64,000 bases of DNA from Streptomyces sp. NBC_00370. GTDB taxonomy: Bacteria; Actinomycetota; Actinomycetes; Streptomycetales; Streptomycetaceae. This document shows positions 58,533 through 64,000 of the stretch, one piece after another. How positions within the stretch are numbered: the first letter of the stretch is position 1; every line of letters begins with the position of its first letter. The translations under genes were made by a program, and so were the position numbers. The stretch covers positions 5,232,501 to 5,296,500 of the forward strand of contig NZ_CP107968.1 in the NCBI RefSeq assembly GCF_036084755.1, in the 5' to 3' direction. The notes beneath the pieces are model-generated. The model saw nothing but the letters and a program-made list of their open reading frames with translations. It had not been told where the DNA came from and did not search any database.

Positions 58533-61500
58533 GTGGACGAATACGCGGGTCGGGTGCTCGCCGACCGCTATCGCCTGCCCCTGCCGCCCTCCGACGAGTA
58601 CGACCTCGTCGAGACCCGGGCCTTCGACACGTACAGCGGCCAGGAAGTCCTCGTCAGGCAGGTCCCGTTACCGGAAGTCGTGGACGCCGAGGTGGTGGAG
58701 GCGGAGAGCGGTCCCGCGCCGCGCCGGGTCTCCGGACGCACCACCCGGCGGCCGACCGACCCCGCGGTGCGCCGGGCCATCGAGGCGGCGCAGAGCGCGG
58801 CGCAGATCCCCGACCACCCTCGGCTCGACCAGGTCTTCGACGTGTTCGCCGAGGGTGGCTCGCTGTGGATAGTGAGTGAACTGGTCGCCGCCAGGCCGCT
58901 CGCCGCGCTGCTCGCCGAACGCCCGCTGAATCCCTACCGCGCCGCCGAGATCGCCTCCGACGTGCTCACCGCCGTACGGGTGCTGCACGGCCACGGCTGG
59001 ACCCATCGGAACATCACCGTCCGTACGGTGCTCGTCTGCGACGACGGGCGCGTGGTGCTGACCGGCCTCGCCGCCGGAGCGGCGGAGGAGGCGCTGTGCG
59101 GATACGCGCCGGTGCCCGAGCCGCCCGGCGTGCCGGGACAGCAGCAACAGCTCGGTCCCGTCGGCCCACTTGGCGCGCCAGGACCGATCGGCGCACCTGG
59201 CGCACCCGGCGCCTTCGGCGCACCCGTACCGCCCGCCGGCGCGCCCGGCTCGCTGGGGCACGCCCCGCCGCCGGCGCTGTCCGAGCCGGTCGAGCAGGCA
59301 CCGGGCCCGGCGCAGGACTACACACAGGGCGGCCGGCAGCAGGGACCGCCGCAGCCGCAGCCCGGTCTGCCGTACCAGCCGGGGGTGCCCGGTCCCGCAG
59401 GTCCTTACGGCCCTGGTCCGGGTCCTTACGGCCCCGGGCCCGGCGAGACCGGCTCGACGGCCGGCGTGCCGGGGCCCGTCGGCCGGCCGGCGCTCGACCC
59501 GGTGCCCGCCCCCGAACCGCCGTACAGCACGGGCTCGTCCGGTACGTCCGGTGCGATGCCCCGGCCGCAGCAGGGCACGCCCGGGGTGCCCGCCCCCTAC
59601 GGCAATCCGTCGGCCCGCCCCGCGCTGCCGAGCGGCGGCAACGCCTCGGGCGACATCCGCGCAGCGCGCGCCGGCGCCATCGCCGCGTACCGGGCGGGGG
59701 CCCGCGCGGCGGCCCGTGTCAGCGAGGACGAGCAGCGCTCGGCGGCGGCGCTCCCCGCGCCCCGCCCGCAGGACGGTCAGGACGGCCAGGACGGTCAGGA
59801 CGGCCCGGGTCAGCGGCCCCAGCCGCCGGGGACCGGCACGGAGCCCGGCGTACCCGGGACACCGGGCGCGCCCGCGGCACCTCAACCGCAGGGCGGCAAC
59901 CAGGACTGGTGGGCCCAGCCTCCGCGCGGCTTCGCCGACGCCGACAGCGAAGCGGACGCCGACGACGACGAGGACCCGCCGCCGCCCTACCGCGCCGAAC
60001 TGGCCGGTACGTGGCGCGACGGACCCGCGTCGTGGCAGGACGGCCCCGGGCCCGTACCGGCCGGCGGCACGTCGGGCATCCCCGTGCCCGGTGGCCGCCA
60101 CCCGGCGCAGGGACCCGACCCCGAGCCCGAAGGGCCGTACTACGGCCCGGACGCGGGCAGCCCCTACGGCGACCGCCCGGCCCCCGGCCGTACGCAGGGC
60201 CGTACGCCCCCGGCGCTGCCCGCCGGCTTCACCCCGGCGCCCGGCGCCTCCGGCGCCGTGCCGGCGCTCCCGCCCGGCGGCAGCGGCCAGGGCGCGCAGG
60301 GCGGCCACGGCGGCCGGGGCGACGACCACGGCATCGCCATGGCCCGTACCGGCGGCGACGGCGGCGACGCCCCGTACTCAGGCCCCGGCAGCGGCAGCAG
60401 CCGGTACACGACATCCGGCGCCTACGACGCGATGCGCGCCGACGACCAGCGGCATTCCGCCCAGCTCCCCGCCGTCGTGGGCGCGGCCCCCGGCGCGGGC
60501 CGGTGGGACGACGTCGTCGCGAGCGGCGGCTCCGTCCCCGCCTACCGGGGCCCGGCCAGCCCGCTCGCCGCCGAGCGCGCCCGGCAGGCCCGGATCGCCA
60601 TCGTCGGCCCCGTCACCGAGCGCTGGGCCCCCGAACAGGCAGGGCCCGTCCACGAGAACTGGCAGCTCGCCCCGCCCATCGGGCCCGCGACCGACCTGTG
60701 GGCGCTCGGCGCGCTGCTCTACCGCGCGGTCCAGGGCCACGCCCCGTACCCCGAGGAGAACGCGTTCGAGCTGGTGCAGCTCGTCTGCGCCGAGCCGCCC
60801 GCCTTCGCCGAGGAGTGCGGCCCGCTGCGCCCCGTCGTCGAGTCGCTGCTGCGCCAGGACCCCACGGAGCGGCCGGACTTCGAGGAACTGCGCGGCTGGC
60901 TGCGCTCGCTCGTCAGGTCGGCGCCCGAGCCCGACGCGGGCCAGGACGTCGTGACCGTACCGACCATCGACGGCCGGCTGCCGATAGTCCGCCGCAGGGG
61001 TGAGCTGGTCCGCAGGCGCCGCTGGGGCCGGAACAAGAACCGCGACATCGACCGCGGCCGGCACCGCCAGCGCCGGGGCAGGGAGCGCGACGAGCAGGAC
61101 GAAAGGACCTCCCTCGGCGAGCTGTTGGGGGAGCAGGCCGACGAGCGGTACGAGCGTCCCGCGCGCTACGAGAACGCGCAGCGCCGCGAGTCGCCGCCCC
61201 GCCGCGAGAGCCCCGAGCGGTATGAGCCCGCCGAGAGCTACGACCGCTACGAGCGCCAGGGCAGGCCCGACCGCGACCGGGACCGCAAACCCCGTTCCCT
61301 GGGCCGCACTTTGCTGATCCTGATCCTGCTGGTGCTGGTGGCCGCGATCGTCTACGCGGTGATGTTCATGCCCAAGTCCAGCGACAACGAGGGGCAGAGC
61401 GTCACCGAGGCGAGCCCCGGGGTCACCGCTTCCCAGGCGCCGCCGCCGGTGTCGGACGACCCCGCGCCGTCGAAGTCCGGTGCGGACAAGCCGCCGTCCT

Positions 61501-61988
61501 CACCCGCCGCGCCGACCGCGCCGGCCGGCAACCTCGAAAAGGGCTACGTCCTGCGCAAGGACACCGAGGGCTTCCAGGTCGCCGTCAACAAGGACTGGCA
61601 GCGCAGCCCGATCAACGACAGCGGGCAAGTGCGCTACGGCAACTCCGACTTCACGCTGGTCATCGTCCCCGGGCGGGACACCGTGCAGGCCAACGGCGGC
61701 GACCCGCTGGCCTACCAGCGTGACAAGGAACGGGAGTTGCAGCCCTTCCGGGACTCCTCCTGGGCCACCGCCTCCGGCCTCCGCCGGATCAATGTGGGTC
61801 AGCAGGCCATGGCTGAGGGGCAGTTCACCTGGCAGGACAGCAGCGGCCGGCAGGTCTACGTGCGCAACCTCGCCCTGATCATCGGCGGTCGCTACCACGT
61901 GATCCAGGTCATCGGCCCGGACAGCCAGCGGGACGCCGTCACCGACATCTACCAGCAGGCCACCAGCTCCTATCGCGCGACCGGCTGA
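58533..61988 (+). CDS. Kinase-family membrane protein with degenerate active site and long insertion
   Basis: A 1151-residue protein with a GTG start 5 bases after GGGGAGG. The N-lobe and catalytic loop are present but altered: the beta-3 lysine is Arg (VLVRQ, about 39-43), the catalytic HRD is HRN (158-160) and DFG is TGL (177-179). Some 500 residues of Pro/Gly/Gln-rich sequence follow before the C-lobe resumes at GPATDLWALGALLYRAVQGHAPY (about 716). A basic linker, one membrane helix (LLILILLVLVAAIVYAVMFM, about 922-945) and the same extracytoplasmic domain complete it. Most likely a pseudokinase. Confidence 0.85.
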   Translation: MDEYAGRVLADRYRLPLPPSDEYDLVETRAFDTYSGQEVLVRQVPLPEVVDAEVVEAESGPAPRRVSGRTTRRPTDPAVRRAIEAAQSAAQIPDHPRLDQVFDVFAEGGSLWIVSELVAARPLAALLAERPLNPYRAAEIASDVLTAVRVLHGHGWTHRNITVRTVLVCDDGRVVLTGLAAGAAEEALCGYAPVPEPPGVPGQQQQLGPVGPLGAPGPIGAPGAPGAFGAPVPPAGAPGSLGHAPPPALSEPVEQAPGPAQDYTQGGRQQGPPQPQPGLPYQPGVPGPAGPYGPGPGPYGPGPGETGSTAGVPGPVGRPALDPVPAPEPPYSTGSSGTSGAMPRPQQGTPGVPAPYGNPSARPALPSGGNASGDIRAARAGAIAAYRAGARAAARVSEDEQRSAAALPAPRPQDGQDGQDGQDGPGQRPQPPGTGTEPGVPGTPGAPAAPQPQGGNQDWWAQPPRGFADADSEADADDDEDPPPPYRAELAGTWRDGPASWQDGPGPVPAGGTSGIPVPGGRHPAQGPDPEPEGPYYGPDAGSPYGDRPAPGRTQGRTPPALPAGFTPAPGASGAVPALPPGGSGQGAQGGHGGRGDDHGIAMARTGGDGGDAPYSGPGSGSSRYTTSGAYDAMRADDQRHSAQLPAVVGAAPGAGRWDDVVASGGSVPAYRGPASPLAAERARQARIAIVGPVTERWAPEQAGPVHENWQLAPPIGPATDLWALGALLYRAVQGHAPYPEENAFELVQLVCAEPPAFAEECGPLRPVVESLLRQDPTERPDFEELRGWLRSLVRSAPEPDAGQDVVTVPTIDGRLPIVRRRGELVRRRRWGRNKNRDIDRGRHRQRRGRERDEQDERTSLGELLGEQADERYERPARYENAQRRESPPRRESPERYEPAESYDRYERQGRPDRDRDRKPRSLGRTLLILILLVLVAAIVYAVMFMPKSSDNEGQSVTEASPGVTASQAPPPVSDDPAPSKSGADKPPSSPAAPTAPAGNLEKGYVLRKDTEGFQVAVNKDWQRSPINDSGQVRYGNSDFTLVIVPGRDTVQANGGDPLAYQRDKERELQPFRDSSWATASGLRRINVGQQAMAEGQFTWQDSSGRQVYVRNLALIIGGRYHVIQVIGPDSQRDAVTDIYQQATSSYRATG

Positions 61989-62130
61989 CCACGCACCGGA
62001 GTTGACCGCGGCTCACACCTGCCGGTCCGTCAAAGGCGACGGTCACAGTGGTGTCTCCGTACGCCACCCGAGGTTCCCCGCATGGCGGTGTCATCCGTAA
62101 CCTGTCAACTCAAAGATCAGGGCGGGAGAC

Positions 62131-63888
62131 GTGGAACATTCACAGAGCACGGGTGCCGGTCTGCTGCTCGCCGGGCGCTACCGGCTCGGCGAGACCATCG
62201 GCAGCGGCGGCATGGGCCGGGTGTGGCGTGCCCAGGACGAGCTTCTCCACCGGACCGTCGCCGTCAAGGAGTTGACCGCCGGGCTGTACGTCTCGGCGGA
62301 CGACCGCGCCGTTCTGCACGAGCGGACGCAGAAGGAGGCGCGGGCCGCGGCCCGGATCAGCCACCCCGGCGTCGTCACCGTCCATGACGTCATCGAGTAC
62401 GACGGCCGCCCCTGGATCGTCATGCAGTACGTGGACGGGCCCTCGCTCGCCGACGCCGCCCGCGAGTCCGGGCGCGACGGGGGCAGGATCGAGCCGCGCG
62501 AGGCGGCCGGCATAGGCCTCCAGATACTGGGCGCGCTGCGTGCCGCGCACGCGGCCGGTGTGCTGCACCGCGACGTGAAGCCCGGCAATGTGCTGCTGGC
62601 CCGCGACGGTCAGGTGCTGCTGACCGACTTCGGCATCGCCGCGATCGAGGGTGACTCGACGATCACCAGGACCGGTGAGATCGTCGGCTCCATCGACTAT
62701 CTCGCCCCCGAGCGGGTCCGTGGCTCCGACCCGGGCCCCGCCTCCGACCTGTGGTCGCTCGGCGCGACGCTCTACACCGCCGTACAGGGCAAGTCGCCGT
62801 TCCGCCGCAACTCGCCGCTCTCCACCATGCAGGCCGTCGTGACGGACGAGCCGCCCACCCCGGACCGGGCGGGACCGCTCACCCCGGTCATCGCCGCGCT
62901 GCTCTGCAAGGACCCGGCGGCCAGACCGGACGTCGCCGAGACCGAGCGGATGCTGCGCGCCGTACTGGAGGGCCGGCCCACGGGGGCCGAGGCGTACGTA
63001 CCGACGCGGAACATGCCGCAGGACGGCGGCCCGACGGTCGCTTACCCGGCCGCCGCCGGTTACCCGCCGGGCTATCAAACGACGCCGGTGCCGGGCGCCG
63101 GGCAGACAGGACCGCAGCCGTCCGGACCGCACACCGCTCCCTCGGGCCCGTACCCGCCGCCCTCCCCGGCGTCGCGCGAGCGCAGCCGCAGACGCTGGCG
63201 TACGACCGTGACGGCCATCGCCGTGGCCGCCGTGCTCGGTGCCGGTATCGGGTTCGCCGCCATGCACTTTCCGGGCGACGGCAACGACCCGGGCCCTGGA
63301 CCGACCGCTTCCGGGCCGACGGCCGACGACACCGCGGGGGACGACACCGCAGGGGACGACACCGCGGGGGACGACACGACGACGCCGAGCCCGACCGGGG
63401 ATCCCTCGGACGGCGGGGCCGTCCCCGACGGCTACCAGGAGGTCAACGCCGACGAGGGGTTCGGCCTCTGGGTGCCGGACGGCTGGACCCGGCAGACGGA
63501 CGTCAACACCATCGACTACAGCCCCGACGGCGGCAACCACGTGCTGCGGGTGAGCATCGACCCCGAACCCGACTTCGCGACCCCCGAGGCGCACATGCGC
63601 GACCTGGAGAAGGGGCTCGCCGTCCTGCCCGACTACCAGCAGCTCCAGCTCGGCCCCGTCGACTACCGGGACCAGAAGCAGGTGGCGCGCTGGGAGTTCA
63701 GCTGGACCCAGTCGGCGAAGAACGGCGTGCCGGGCCCCCGGCACGCCGTCGACCAGATGTACTTCGACGACGAGACCGGCGCCGAGTACGCCATCTTCAT
63801 GTCGGGCCCCGCGGACGACTGGGACGCCACCCAGAAGCAGTTCGCGACCGCGCTGCGCGGCTGGCAGCCGCCGGGCTCCACCGGCTGA
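62131..63888 (+). CDS. Serine/threonine protein kinase receptor
   Basis: A 585-residue kinase with a GTG start after GGGAGA. The kinase domain (about 14-285) is complete: GSGGMGRVW, VAVKEL, HRDVKPGNVLL near 146, DFGIA, and SIDYLAPERVRG. A Pro-rich segment, one helix (VTAIAVAAVLGAGIGFAAMHF, about 358-378) and a DDTAG repeat linker lead to an extracytoplasmic domain (GYQEVNADEGFGLWVPDGWTRQTDV) homologous to that of both upstream proteins. The three genes are in the same direction and probably functionally linked. Confidence 0.94.
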   Translation: MEHSQSTGAGLLLAGRYRLGETIGSGGMGRVWRAQDELLHRTVAVKELTAGLYVSADDRAVLHERTQKEARAAARISHPGVVTVHDVIEYDGRPWIVMQYVDGPSLADAARESGRDGGRIEPREAAGIGLQILGALRAAHAAGVLHRDVKPGNVLLARDGQVLLTDFGIAAIEGDSTITRTGEIVGSIDYLAPERVRGSDPGPASDLWSLGATLYTAVQGKSPFRRNSPLSTMQAVVTDEPPTPDRAGPLTPVIAALLCKDPAARPDVAETERMLRAVLEGRPTGAEAYVPTRNMPQDGGPTVAYPAAAGYPPGYQTTPVPGAGQTGPQPSGPHTAPSGPYPPPSPASRERSRRRWRTTVTAIAVAAVLGAGIGFAAMHFPGDGNDPGPGPTASGPTADDTAGDDTAGDDTAGDDTTTPSPTGDPSDGGAVPDGYQEVNADEGFGLWVPDGWTRQTDVNTIDYSPDGGNHVLRVSIDPEPDFATPEAHMRDLEKGLAVLPDYQQLQLGPVDYRDQKQVARWEFSWTQSAKNGVPGPRHAVDQMYFDDETGAEYAIFMSGPADDWDATQKQFATALRGWQPPGSTG

Positions 63889-63990
63889 GCCGCCGGCCGG
63901 CCCCGCACCGGGCCTTCGGCTCTGTCACGGCTGTGCATCCGCTCGGCCTTCGCGGTGGTCACGGCAGGGACAGTTGGTAAAGATATCCCC

Positions 63991-64000
63991 ATGACCAACG
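63991..64000 (+). CDS. Possible start of the next gene (partial)
   Basis: ATGACCAAC at the very end of the window could begin a further gene reading MTN. There is no strong ribosome-binding site in the bases shown, and nothing downstream is visible. Another kinase-cluster gene would be usual here. Confidence 0.3.

Overview
This 64 kb window looks like a chromosomal core segment of a Streptomyces or a close relative. The sequence is strongly GC-rich with G/C-biased third codon positions, GTG and TTG starts are frequent, and there is a conservon, WhiD, BldM, ShbA and a PASTA-less Ser/Thr kinase cluster. The gene order rplM-rpsI-glmM ... coaA ... glmS-acpS-nnr-alr-tsaE-tsaB-rimI-tsaD ... groES-groEL1 ... 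whiD-bldM-shbA-guaB-guaB3 ... glpD-kinases is the familiar Streptomyces order (from knowledge of S. coelicolor, not from a search). No rRNA, tRNA, CRISPR array or complete insertion sequence was seen.

Layout. 1-2.3 kb: end of rplM, rpsI, glmM. 2.3-7.7 kb (minus strand): a conservon (CvnA histidine-kinase-like ATPase, CvnB roadblock, CvnC DUF742, CvnD GTPase) with two cytochromes P450, one of which lacks the ExxR motif. 7.9-13.2 kb: coaA with a coupled unknown membrane protein, then divergent glmS and acpS. 13.2-13.9 kb: a large palindromic repeat (copy A). 13.9-22.3 kb: nnr, an ArsR regulator, alr, a hydrolase and the t6A tRNA-modification set (tsaE, tsaB, rimI, tsaD), interrupted by a small gene behind a perfect palindrome and an L,D-transpeptidase-like protein without its catalytic residues. 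22.7-23.2 kb: copy B of the palindromic repeat. 23.2-27.4 kb: MarR / NmrA-like / hemerythrin genes, two small membrane proteins and a quinone-reductase-like flavoprotein.

27.4-31.9 kb (minus strand) is an accessory island. Two WXG100-type proteins and a large polymorphic toxin with a C-terminal RNase A-like domain are followed by an immunity-like gene, an orphan second RNase A-like toxin module and a second immunity gene. 31.9-37.2 kb: a THUMP-like methyltransferase, a polysaccharide deacetylase lipoprotein, a small membrane protein, and groES-groEL1 behind two CIRCE elements. 37.2-43 kb: a 2-hydroxyacid dehydrogenase, a sugar ABC importer and a DeoR/LacI hybrid regulator whose putative operator occurs twice. 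43-45.5 kb: SDR, MOSC and LysR genes.

45.6-48.1 kb is the developmental block: whiD, bldM (with an exact BldN-type promoter match) and the sigma factor shbA, with a MITE-like element in front of shbA. 48.2-55 kb: two IMP-dehydrogenase family genes, a nucleotide-sugar dehydrogenase lacking its catalytic cysteine, and glpD. 55-64 kb: a serine hydrolase and three kinase-family receptors that share one type of extracytoplasmic domain. The middle one is an apparent pseudokinase with a very long insertion.

The least explained items are the pair of palindromic repeats that run from stop codon to stop codon between convergent genes, the two-module RNase A toxin array, and several enzyme-like proteins whose catalytic residues are missing.
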